This document shows, piece by piece, positions 1 through 5,511 of a stretch of 6,082 nt of DNA (positions are counted from its first letter, which is position 1; every line of letters begins with the position of its first letter). Made by a program: the position numbers and the translations under genes. The notes under the pieces were generated by a model. The model was not told the origin of the DNA. It ran no database searches and worked only from the letters and a program-made list of their open reading frames with translations. The DNA is from Chloroflexota bacterium (lineage in GTDB: Bacteria > Chloroflexota > Anaerolineae > Anaerolineales > UBA4823): assembly GCA_017860725.1 (NCBI GenBank), contig JAGDMX010000168.1, positions 1-6,082 on the forward strand, in the 5' to 3' direction.

Positions 1-647
1 GAGAAGTCCAGACGGTAGTCTCCTGCACCACTCCGGAATAACATCGAGGAAAAGTTTGCATTTGCCAGGCCGCTCAGTCTAACCTTCGATGCTCCGGTGT
101 TATAGCGGAAGGACGACATCGGAACACGGTTGGGGGCAGAGAAAACCAGCTCAACATCTGCCGCTCCATCACCCACTTCCAAAGACTTCAAAGACAGGTT
201 GCCTAGCTCAAATGTGCCTTTATACGCTCCTGCGTCGATAGATAGATCCATCGGCATGTCACCGAGCTTGAGGTCCCACTCGTTTTTTATGTTCGCCCCG
301 CGCAGCCGCGGGAAACCACTGATTTCCAAATCACCGGTCTTCAGTAGGACATTATCGCCTTCGATAGTTATCGTGGGTTTTAAGTCCACCACATTGTAGC
401 TGGCGGTTCCTTCCACTAATAATCCAGCCGCTCCGGGAGCAAGCGTGAGCTCGCCAATACCAAAACCGATCTTCAGGTTTGCATCTCCAGTGGCAGGTGC
501 TTGAATGCTGATCGTTTCAGTCTGCATCGGGCCAACTTGGATTTCATCCACAGGGATATTGACTTCCGGTAAATCTACCTGTATACCACATGCCATGATT
601 ACCAGGGCAAAAACCAGTACCACAAATAATATTGATTTTGGGAACAT
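1..647 (-). CDS. LiaF-like 'toast-rack' lipoprotein, C-terminus cut off by window edge
   Basis: This frame starts at ATG 645-647 and runs off the left edge, giving 215 visible residues without a stop. AGGAGG lies at 653-658, 5 nt before the ATG, and decides the start. Residues 5-19 form a hydrophobic signal peptide ending in a lipobox (IMAC, Cys20), so the mature protein should be lipidated and anchored on the outer face of the cytoplasmic membrane. From about residue 43 the sequence is made of short, glycine-punctuated beta strands (IGFGIGELTLAPGAAGLLVEG, then NEWDLKLGDMPMDLSIDAGA and NTGASKVRLSGLANANF). This is the pattern of the LiaF/DUF2154-type toast-rack domains seen in cell-envelope stress proteins. 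The assignment rests on recognition of the pattern, not a search. No enzyme motif is visible, and a structural or sensory envelope role is an inference. The membrane protein gene at 757-1299 lies 109 bp upstream on the same strand, so the two may be co-transcribed. Confidence 0.8.
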   Translation of the reverse strand, partial: MFPKSILFVVLVFALVIMACGIQVDLPEVNIPVDEIQVGPMQTETISIQAPATGDANLKIGFGIGELTLAPGAAGLLVEGTASYNVVDLKPTITIEGDNVLLKTGDLEISGFPRLRGANIKNEWDLKLGDMPMDLSIDAGAYKGTFELGNLSLKSLEVGDGAADVELVFSAPNRVPMSSFRYNTGASKVRLSGLANANFSSMLFRSGAGDYRLDF

Positions 648-652
648 AACCG

Positions 653-658
653 CCTCCT
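653..658 (-). promoter_or_regulatory. Shine-Dalgarno site of the lipoprotein gene
   Basis: The minus strand reads AGGAGG followed by 5 nt and ATG at 647. This fixes the start of the lipoprotein and places the signal peptide directly at the N-terminus. Confidence 0.75.
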
Positions 659-756
659 GTGTCAGCTTTACTCTTATACTCCATATACGCTGTTGTCCTC
701 ATTTCGTCGCGACTGACATTTGGTGGTGATACCGCTCCGTTTGAAGTTCGGCTCCC

Positions 757-1299
757 TCAGCGCTTCCAAAACCTCACAATAAGTGAAAAGAAAGAAAAGA
801 TCAGGCCGAAAAATATTATGCCAAATTTGATAATTGCTGCAACTTGCGCCACCTGCGGCCACGGGGCAGCGGGACCTCCAAATAGGATCAAGCTCAACGC
901 TAAATTTTCGGTACCATCGAAGATGGCGGCCAGCCATTGTCCCCATGCCAGCATTAACCCAAGCCAGGCGCCGGACCAGCCATGGTTCTGTAGCAGCGCT
1001 GCCCCCCAGATACAAGCCAATGCTATTGTAGTGGAATACAGAACCATATACAGGTAATCAAACCCCAGGCTGAAAGCTGCGTGCATCTGGGCGGTCTCAT
1101 CCCAGGAATCCAGAATCTCCTGCGCTCGATCGACCGACCCAGCCAGTTCAAAAGAAACAATCCCGTACGGAGCAGACGCCGTGATGAGCGGCTCTCCCAC
1201 CAGGTTCAGACAATACATTACTACGATTGTGAAGATAAACAGCGCCCAGAATAGCGGTTTTCGGCTGGATTGTGGGATGGCCAGCAGCGGGTGATTCAT
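757..1299 (-). CDS. Multi-pass membrane protein of unrecognised family (180 aa)
   Basis: The preferred start is ATG 1297-1299, with GGAGGAG at 1305-1311 and a 5-nt spacer. The GTG one codon earlier would leave only 2 nt. Hydrophobic segments lie at about residues 17-35, 83-103, 108-126 and 150-172, with a weaker one at 132-141, which suggests four or five membrane spans. A loop at about 36-77 (SFELAGSVDRAQEILDSWDE) looks conserved and amphipathic and would lie outside the bilayer. Further likely family landmarks are SLGFDYLYMVLYS (77-89) and FDGTENL (127-133), where a buried Asp and Glu sit between membrane segments. No transporter, enzyme or receptor motif is recognised, so no function is given. 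The C-terminus (VRFWKR) is basic, fitting a cytoplasmic tail. The gene is divergent from the 1447 gene and may share a transcript with the lipoprotein downstream. Confidence 0.8.
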   Translation of the reverse strand: MNHPLLAIPQSSRKPLFWALFIFTIVVMYCLNLVGEPLITASAPYGIVSFELAGSVDRAQEILDSWDETAQMHAAFSLGFDYLYMVLYSTTIALACIWGAALLQNHGWSGAWLGLMLAWGQWLAAIFDGTENLALSLILFGGPAAPWPQVAQVAAIIKFGIIFFGLIFSFFSLIVRFWKR

Positions 1300-1304
1300 C
1301 ACAT

Positions 1305-1311
1305 CTCCTCC
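1305..1311 (-). promoter_or_regulatory. Shine-Dalgarno site of the membrane protein gene
   Basis: GGAGGAG on the minus strand lies 5 nt before ATG 1299 and only 2 nt before the GTG at 1302. This argues for the ATG as the true start. Confidence 0.7.
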
Positions 1312-1339
1312 AGTTTCATTTAGCTTCCTTCATGTATTT

Positions 1340-1379
1340 AGATCGGCAGATCTATCAGGTAATTAACCCTTGCCGATCT
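1340..1379. repeat. Perfect 9-bp inverted repeat in the divergent intergenic region (candidate operator)
   Basis: AGATCGGCA at 1340-1348 is the exact reverse complement of TGCCGATCT at 1371-1379, with a 22-nt spacer. The left arm also belongs to a smaller palindrome, AGATC-GGCA-GATCT (1340-1353). The repeat lies between two divergently transcribed genes, so a transcription terminator is unlikely. The right arm overlaps the -35 of the proposed rightward promoter, as expected for a regulator site. The arm centres are about 31 bp apart, close to three helical turns, which would suit two dimers or a looped complex. Binding by any protein is an inference. Confidence 0.4.
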
Positions 1380-1398
1380 CATAAAGATAAGGCACAAT
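1370..1398 (+). promoter_or_regulatory. Possible sigma-70-type promoter for the 1447 gene cluster
   Basis: TTGCCG (1370-1375, 4 of 6 matches to TTGACA) is followed after 17 nt by CACAAT (1393-1398, 4 of 6 matches to TATAAT). Transcription would start near 1405, giving a leader of about 40 nt. Its -35 lies within the right arm of the inverted repeat. The match is moderate. Confidence 0.35.
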
Positions 1399-1434
1399 AA
1401 TAAATGAGAGCTTCTGCAAACTGTTTCCCGAGTC

Positions 1435-1440
1435 AGGAGG
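1435..1440 (+). promoter_or_regulatory. Shine-Dalgarno site of the 1447 gene
   Basis: AGGAGG with a 6-nt spacer before ATG 1447. It supports this short frame as a real gene and fixes its start. Confidence 0.7.
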
Positions 1441-1446
1441 CCATCA

Positions 1447-1737
1447 ATGGCGAGCGTAGAACCACCTGAAGAGAGGATCCCCGGAGAACTTCACAGGTTG
1501 GGCACGAACCTGGTTGAAGCAGTAAAGGTAACATGGAAGCGTCCTGAGCGTCAAAAAGCCAGCCAGGTTTTAAGGCACTTTCTGTATAATACCTTACGAT
1601 TGACCAATGTGCAGTTAGAAAAAGCGATCCAGATGCTTTCACCATCTACGGCTGCATCCCAACCAAATCATCCAGAGTCGACGGTAGAGACTAAGGGAAA
1701 TGCTCGCCCTCCAGAAGAGCGAGTCGCACCACGATAA
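1447..1737 (+). CDS. Small helical protein with disordered C-terminal tail, function unknown (96 aa)
   Basis: An ideal AGGAGG 6 nt upstream and an ATG start support a real gene, although the product is not a recognised family. Residues 14-64 are rich in Leu, Arg, Lys, Glu and Gln and should form one or two amphipathic helices (LHRLGTNLVEAVKVTWKRPE, then a leucine-rich stretch to about residue 64). The opening LGTNLVEAVKVTWKRPERQK recalls short proteins from Chloroflexota that begin LG.NL.EA...W.S.E..K. That resemblance is from memory and tentative. Residues 65-96 are rich in Pro, Ser, Thr and Glu and probably disordered. The motif PPEER occurs near both ends (residues 6-10 and 89-93). There is no signal peptide or membrane segment, so the protein should be cytoplasmic. 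It is the first gene of a plus-strand cluster, with a 72-bp gap to the next gene and no clear terminator in the gap. Confidence 0.7.
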   Translation: MASVEPPEERIPGELHRLGTNLVEAVKVTWKRPERQKASQVLRHFLYNTLRLTNVQLEKAIQMLSPSTAASQPNHPESTVETKGNARPPEERVAPR

Positions 1738-1809
1738 TAATAGGATGTGTTGAAACTGGATAGCCGGATCTGATCTCAATATTAACTTTTTAAAGAAATA
1801 GGTACCACC

Positions 1810-2100
1810 GTGACCACTCCTAAAACCCGCTTAGTACAAGTTGAAACACATGCTGGAATCCCGATCAAACATGGCCGGATCACCATTACTCCGTTTGCCA
1901 GATCCCTGCGAATTGGAAGCACAAGCCAACATGGCGGATTGATCTGGAATCGGCCAGCCTCGATCCTGATTCAATCCGCGGATGGCGAAGAGCAGATCAT
2001 GCCTATCCCAGATATCACCCGGCAAATTCTGTGGACACTACTCGGTGTATCGGTATTAATAGCATTGCTTGCCTGGATTTTCAACCGGAATAAACCTTGA
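1810..2100 (+). CDS. Small tail-anchored membrane protein, function unknown (96 aa)
   Basis: The frame begins at GTG 1810-1812. The in-frame TAA at 1783-1785 lies upstream with no ATG between, and the next Met is residue 64, so GTG is the only sensible start. The ribosome site is weak (TAGG at 1799-1802, 7 nt away). Residues 1-70 are polar with beta-strand-like alternation (TRLVQVETHAGIPIKHGRIT, later GGLIWNRPASILIQ), ending in IMPIPDITRQ. Residues 72-91 (ILWTLLGVSVLIALLAWIF) form a single membrane helix followed by NRNKP. The likely topology is a cytoplasmic N-terminal domain held to the membrane by a C-terminal anchor. No family is recognised. The stop codon is 25 nt before the GerW-like gene, so the two are very likely one operon and may act together at the membrane. 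Confidence 0.75.
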   Translation: MTTPKTRLVQVETHAGIPIKHGRITITPFARSLRIGSTSQHGGLIWNRPASILIQSADGEEQIMPIPDITRQILWTLLGVSVLIALLAWIFNRNKP

Positions 2101-2125
2101 ATTGTTTAGAAAAGGAGAGAACATT

Positions 2126-2545
2126 ATGTCGAACGAACTAACCCCCGATGAGTATGGCCAGACGTTTGCAACCCTGCAATCAACGATGGATAAATTCCTG
2201 GATGCTGCTCGAGTTGAGGCAGTATACGGCGAGCCAGTAGCTTATGAAGATCACCTAATTATCCCTACTGCAGAAGTGCTTTCGTTGGTTGGTTTCGGGA
2301 TGGGCAGTGGGTCCGGTACTGGACCGAATCCCGAAAACCCGGGTGCAGGCATGACAGGTGGTGAAGGGGCAGGTGGAGGCGGAGGCGGACGTGTCCTCTC
2401 CCGCCCGGTCGCGGTGATCATCGCTGCACCGGAAGGTGTGCGGGTCGAACCGGTGGTCGACGTAACAAAAATCGGCCTGGCCGCTTTGACGGCCGCGGGA
2501 TTTATGTTTGGAATGTGGCTGCGTATGATGCGCCCCCGTGTCTGA
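2126..2545 (+). CDS. GerW/YtfJ-family protein with C-terminal membrane segment (139 aa)
   Basis: The start is ATG 2126-2128 with AGGAG at 2113-2117 (8-nt spacer). An ATG further upstream in this frame (2069) lies inside the preceding gene and is not used. The protein has the layout of the GerW/YtfJ family (Pfam Spore_YtfJ). A helical N-terminus (1-30) is followed by VYGEPVAYEDHLIIPTAEVL (33-52), then GFGMGSGSGTG (56-66), a glycine-rich loop ending in GAGGGGGG (81-88), and the strand RPVAVIIAAPEGVRVEPVVD (93-112). Residues 115-131 form a hydrophobic segment, so the protein is probably membrane-bound. In Bacillus the family member GerW is linked to spore germination, but relatives occur in many non-sporulating bacteria where the role is unknown, so no spore function is claimed. 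It is coupled to the tail-anchored protein upstream and separated from the STAS gene by a hairpin and a new promoter. Confidence 0.85.
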   Translation: MSNELTPDEYGQTFATLQSTMDKFLDAARVEAVYGEPVAYEDHLIIPTAEVLSLVGFGMGSGSGTGPNPENPGAGMTGGEGAGGGGGGRVLSRPVAVIIAAPEGVRVEPVVDVTKIGLAALTAAGFMFGMWLRMMRPRV

Positions 2546-2558
2546 TTTTCTGCGGATA

Positions 2559-2583
2559 GCTTGCTCGGCAAGCCCCAATTTTT
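2559..2583 (+). terminator. Small hairpin with a T run, possible weak terminator
   Basis: GCTTGC (2559-2564) and GCAAGC (2568-2573) form a perfect 6-bp stem with a TCG loop. Five T residues follow at 2579-2583, but CCCAA separates the stem from the T run, which is not ideal for intrinsic termination. The hairpin begins 14 bp after the GerW-like stop codon and just before the extended -10 promoter, where a boundary between transcription units would be expected. Confidence 0.45.
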
Positions 2584-2588
2584 GGCCA

Positions 2589-2597
2589 TGATATAAT
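2589..2597 (+). promoter_or_regulatory. Extended -10 promoter (TGATATAAT) for the STAS/anti-sigma operon
   Basis: TG-A-TATAAT is a perfect extended -10 element. No good -35 is seen at 17 nt (CAAGCC at 2569-2574), which extended -10 promoters tolerate. Transcription would begin near 2604, leaving a leader of about 37 nt that contains the ribosome site. This is the best promoter match noted in the window and suggests housekeeping-type transcription of the STAS and HATPase genes. Confidence 0.6.
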
Positions 2598-2626
2598 CTA
2601 GCGCAATAGAGGCGCCCCCAATGACG

Positions 2627-2632
2627 AGGAGG
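2627..2632 (+). promoter_or_regulatory. Shine-Dalgarno site of the STAS gene
   Basis: AGGAGG with an 8-nt spacer before ATG 2641. It lies inside a seven-codon frame (ATG 2621 to TGA 2644) that overlaps the STAS start. Confidence 0.75.
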
Positions 2633-2640
2633 ATTGGTTC

Positions 2641-2976
2641 ATGAGCACTACGATTAGCGAGTACAAGCGCTGCACACTAGTTACATTTGAAGGTCGGATT
2701 GACAGCAATACGGTACCAGCAATGGAAGAGACTTTGAAGTCCATTACAGATGCCGGGCAGTTTAAGATCGTACTTGATATGAGCAAGGTTACGTTTGTGT
2801 CCAGCGCAGGTTGGTGGATGTTAATCGAAACGCAAAAAACCTGCCATCGTTATAACCGGGGCGAACTAGTCATGGCTGGTTTGGACGAACGTATCCACAA
2901 ATCGCTAGATCTGGTTGGGATGGGCTCTTACTTTAAGATTTTTGATGATGTGGTTACTGCAGTAGCGCACTTCTAA
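2641..2976 (+). CDS. STAS-domain anti-sigma factor antagonist (SpoIIAA/RsbV type)
   Basis: The 111-residue protein is a single STAS domain, the usual length for SpoIIAA/RsbV-type proteins. The first strands (residues 3-20, TTISEYKRCTLVTFEGRI) are followed by DSNTVPAMEETL and the hallmark strand-loop-helix FKIVLDMSKVTFVSSAGWWM (41-60). By alignment with the SpoIIAA motif DSSG, Ser55 is the probable phosphorylation site and Ser54 takes the place of the usual Asp. The WW pair after the Gly is unusual against the common LG or LR. In the known partner-switching scheme the unphosphorylated form binds and disables the anti-sigma factor, and phosphorylation by that factor releases it. The gene for a matching HATPase starts 22 nt downstream and a SpoIIE-type phosphatase is convergent next to it, so all three roles are encoded together. 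The protein has no signal peptide and is cytoplasmic. The family call is firm; the specific partners are inferred from position. Confidence 0.9.
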   Translation: MSTTISEYKRCTLVTFEGRIDSNTVPAMEETLKSITDAGQFKIVLDMSKVTFVSSAGWWMLIETQKTCHRYNRGELVMAGLDERIHKSLDLVGMGSYFKIFDDVVTAVAHF

Positions 2977-2998
2977 CCACGCTGCCATTGCGTTATCC

Positions 2999-3415
2999 AT
3001 GCACACGGCTTCATTTCTGGCCCGTTTCGATAGTCTAGAATCGATCGGTAACCTGGTTGCACAGGCTGCCAGGGAAGCGGGTTTTGATGATAATGCGGTC
3101 TACGAAGTGCAGTTGGCGGTAGACGAAGCCGCGACAAATATTATTGAGCATGCGTACGGAGGAGAAGGTAAAGGAGAGATTCGGATTACTTATCAAATCA
3201 CAAGCGATTCTCTCATCCTTCGCATCTATGACCGCGGCATCCCATTCGATCCGCATATGATTGAAAAACCGAAGCTGCATTTGAAGCTGGAAGAGTTAAG
3301 TCCGCGCGGTTTAGGGCTTTATTGGATGCGAAACCTCATGGACTACGTCCATTTTGAATTTACCCCTGAGCAGGGAAATATATTAACCATGAGCAAGCGT
3401 AGAATTGCGAATTAA
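2999..3415 (+). CDS. RsbW/SpoIIAB-like serine kinase/anti-sigma factor (HATPase_c_2)
   Basis: The 138-residue protein is a GHKL-fold ATPase of the anti-sigma factor type. The N-terminal strand (SFLARFDSLESIGNLVAQAA) leads to the N box VDEAATNIIEHAYGG (41-55), with Glu43, Asn47 and His51 in the ATP/Mg position. The G1 box is YDRGIPFDP (77-85) and the G2 box is RGLGLYWMRNLMD (103-115). All ATP-binding landmarks look intact, so it should be an active kinase able to phosphorylate the STAS protein encoded 22 nt upstream. It would also hold a sigma factor or another target, but none is encoded in this window. ATG 2999 is the first Met of the frame and fits the family's N-terminus. No Shine-Dalgarno sequence precedes it, so translation may depend on the STAS gene upstream. 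No clear terminator follows. Its stop is 38 bp from the stop of the convergent phosphatase gene. Confidence 0.9.
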   Translation: MHTASFLARFDSLESIGNLVAQAAREAGFDDNAVYEVQLAVDEAATNIIEHAYGGEGKGEIRITYQITSDSLILRIYDRGIPFDPHMIEKPKLHLKLEELSPRGLGLYWMRNLMDYVHFEFTPEQGNILTMSKRRIAN

Positions 3416-3453
3416 GCTTTATCGGACGCAGGTGACTTGAATAATAGTGTTGC

Positions 3454-5505
3454 TTAGGCGTTCCGAGCTAAAATTATTAAGGTAATATCGTCAAATTGGG
3501 GTGCCTCACCCATATGGGTCTGTATTTCGGATAGTATGGCTGCTTGCGTATCCTGCGCGCTTAACCCCAGGCTTTTGATCCCAATATCGACCAACCTTTT
3601 CTCTTCGAAAAACTCCCCTGCCTCATTCTGTGAATCGGGTATTCCATCGGTGAACAGGATGATCACATCACCCGGTTCGATTTGTACACTGCCCTGTCCC
3701 CAAAGAGTATTCTCTTCCACACCTAAAGGCATCCCGGTTGGCGGCAAGATATCTTTGATCGCTCCATTTTGCTTGTTAAAAACATATTGCTGATTATGAC
3801 CAGCATTGCTATAAATCAGCTCTCCTGTCTGTGGATTAAGGATGCCGTAAAAGGCAGTTACAAATAGGTTCGCACGGGCATCTACCAGTAAGCGTTCATT
3901 TGTAAAGAAAAAAACCAGCTCGGGTTGATCGTCGTATTCCTGAGCAAAAGTTCGAATTAGGGTGCGGCTCAGCGCCATGTACAACGCTGCTCCCAGGCCT
4001 TTATCGGTAACATCTGCGATGAGAATACCAATCCGACCATCTGAGAATGGCATGAAGTCAAAATAATCCCCATAAGTCTCCCGGGCGGGTAAAAGCGTGA
4101 CGGCAAATTCCCAGCCTTCGGGAACCGGGATGTCATCCGGTAAGAAGCTCGACTGGATTCGGCCGGCAAACTCCAATTCCTGGCTTTTCCGCTGAAACTC
4201 CAGGCGATCATGATACATAATCGCTTGATTCAATGCCGAAGCCACCTGAGCAGCAAGGGCCTGAACGAAAGGGAATAATCTCTCCAGTTCCTTTTCATTT
4301 CGAGAAAGTGGACGGTTTGGAAGCTCGCTGTAGATAAAACCAATCGATACTTTCGCCTCCACATCCACAATTGGCGCCAGGATGATCGGCCGGTGCCGGG
4401 TGGGTTGAGTCGCCCAAGGCAGTGCATGATTTTCCTGGAAAGCCTCCGCCTTTTTAATCCCAATCACGTAAGCCCAGATAGAATCGATCTCGGGCTCAAA
4501 ATCTGTGGGGCTTTTGACAAGCTGGCTGGTATCTACTAGCCAGATGGCCATGCGGCTCGAAGGGAGAAATTGAGGCACATACTCTTCCAGGATCTCGACA
4601 AGCCCCTGCTCACCAGGGGTTATACTAAGAATCGCCCGGCCGAGTTGTTCCAACTTCTCCATCAAGCGCGATTGCTGGCGACTGTTTTCCGCTTTCAAAC
4701 TCAGTTCGCGGGCTAAATATGCTACCAAAAGTAAACCGACCATGAAAAATCCAAAAGTGAACCACCCATTGGTTACATAAAGTCCTGCAGCCAGGATTCC
4801 AAAGGGGTGAGCTAATGCAGGCAGGGTTAACCCGAGCAGGGCAAATTGGATCATTGGCCGGATTGGTGTAGATGGGGAAATCGTCCTTTGAGCCGAAATG
4901 CCAAAATAAAGATACCCCGCAAAAAGAACCATAATCAGGAATAGGTGCACAATAATAGCTACCAATGCCGGAAAAATCTGTTCCGGGGCTAACCCGCGGA
5001 TCGGAAACTCGCCCCCCAACTCTCGGTAAATGCTCAGTGAAACCAGAAATGCCAGGGTGATTGACGCTAGCACCAGGACAACATTACGGGTTAATCCCCA
5101 CCGGGCTGCCGTATTCCTTACCCTTAATATCGAGTAGACATAATTAGAGAGAGACCAGAGTACAGATAACCATAACGCAGTCGGCCCAAGGAGCAAAACG
5201 GCTGCCCATTGAACCATACTGCCAAAAGAGCTTTCGATACTTCCATAGCTATAGGTGTTGGTTTCGAAGTAAATGAAGTAGCTAATCAGCTCAAAGGTCA
5301 GGATCAGGCCAGTAAAAACCAAAAAACCAACCCAGTACTGGCGCACCAGATCTAGGTTGGTAACGGTAATTAACCACAGCAGGCCTGCAACTGCTAAAGG
5401 TAGGCCATAGAGCACCACAATGACATCGACGCTCCCCAAAAGCTGGCGGTGCTCATTAAGATTCTTTAGTTCAGGCCAAATCTTTTTACTTAGGCGAAGA
5501 ATCAT
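3454..5505 (-). CDS. Membrane-bound GAF-SpoIIE (PP2C-type) serine phosphatase, RsbU-like (683 aa)
   Basis: The chosen start is ATG 5503-5505, which overlaps the GNAT stop as ATGA. A TTG start at 5532 would add nine residues but has a poor ribosome site. Residues 25-265 contain about seven or eight hydrophobic helices (25-47, 57-80, 97-118, 141-160, 178-202, 217-243, 246-265). A charged linker follows, probably coiled coil (267-290). Residues 291-430 look like a GAF sensor domain. A second helix (432-457, ending in AGRIQSSFLPDDIP) leads into the SpoIIE phosphatase domain to the C-terminus. Metal-binding residues appear intact: Asp480 in RETYGDYFDF, Asp498 in IADVTDKG, Asp620 in LFTDGI and Asp672/673 in FDDITL, with NAGHN at 567-571. 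The expected reaction is dephosphorylation of a phospho-STAS protein, with the gene at 2641-2976 as the obvious candidate. The signal sensed is unknown. The catalytic call is firm, and the GAF boundaries are approximate. Confidence 0.9.
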   Translation of the reverse strand: MILRLSKKIWPELKNLNEHRQLLGSVDVIVVLYGLPLAVAGLLWLITVTNLDLVRQYWVGFLVFTGLILTFELISYFIYFETNTYSYGSIESSFGSMVQWAAVLLLGPTALWLSVLWSLSNYVYSILRVRNTAARWGLTRNVVLVLASITLAFLVSLSIYRELGGEFPIRGLAPEQIFPALVAIIVHLFLIMVLFAGYLYFGISAQRTISPSTPIRPMIQFALLGLTLPALAHPFGILAAGLYVTNGWFTFGFFMVGLLLVAYLARELSLKAENSRQQSRLMEKLEQLGRAILSITPGEQGLVEILEEYVPQFLPSSRMAIWLVDTSQLVKSPTDFEPEIDSIWAYVIGIKKAEAFQENHALPWATQPTRHRPIILAPIVDVEAKVSIGFIYSELPNRPLSRNEKELERLFPFVQALAAQVASALNQAIMYHDRLEFQRKSQELEFAGRIQSSFLPDDIPVPEGWEFAVTLLPARETYGDYFDFMPFSDGRIGILIADVTDKGLGAALYMALSRTLIRTFAQEYDDQPELVFFFTNERLLVDARANLFVTAFYGILNPQTGELIYSNAGHNQQYVFNKQNGAIKDILPPTGMPLGVEENTLWGQGSVQIEPGDVIILFTDGIPDSQNEAGEFFEEKRLVDIGIKSLGLSAQDTQAAILSEIQTHMGEAPQFDDITLIILARNA

Positions 5506-5511
5506 CCTCCT
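5502..5511 (-). promoter_or_regulatory. Translational coupling site: AGGAGG plus ATGA stop/start overlap
   Basis: On the minus strand AGGAGG (5511-5506) is directly followed by ATGA. ATG (5505-5503) starts the phosphatase and TGA (5504-5502) ends the GNAT gene. The zero spacing between the ribosome site and the ATG is too short for ordinary initiation, which points to reinitiation by ribosomes ending the GNAT gene. Confidence 0.6.

Noticed and set aside
130..399. Plus-strand open frame of 89 codons
   Set aside because: It is antisense to the lipoprotein gene, which has a signal peptide, lipobox and strong ribosome site. The plus-strand frame has no such support.
648..756. Promoter or terminator between the membrane protein and lipoprotein genes
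   Set aside because: GTATAAGA on the minus strand resembles a -10, but no -35 is present at a suitable distance, and the GAAG...CTTC pairing is too weak for a terminator.
659..1057. Plus-strand open frame of 132 codons
   Set aside because: It is antisense to the membrane protein gene, with composition typical of a shadow frame and no ribosome site seen.
1585..1590. TATAAT inside the 1447 gene
   Set aside because: There is no TGn extension and no -35 match at a suitable distance. It falls within coding sequence and is probably chance.
1750..1785. TTGAAA as a possible -35 before the 1810 gene
   Set aside because: The hexamer is good, but no acceptable -10 lies 16-19 nt downstream. The nearest AT-rich match (TATTAA at 1780-1785) is 24 nt away.
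2251..2589. Minus-strand open frames of 107-112 codons
   Set aside because: They lie opposite the glycine-rich GerW-like gene. The runs of proline and serine are the complement of its GC-rich glycine codons.
3413..3456. TAAGC...GCTTA inverted repeat between the convergent genes, as a bidirectional terminator
   Set aside because: Only 5 bp of stem around a 34-nt loop and no T run. No convincing terminator was found in this gap.
3969..4463. Minus-strand open frames of 77-80 codons inside the phosphatase gene
   Set aside because: They are alternate-frame shadows of the well-supported GAF-SpoIIE reading frame.
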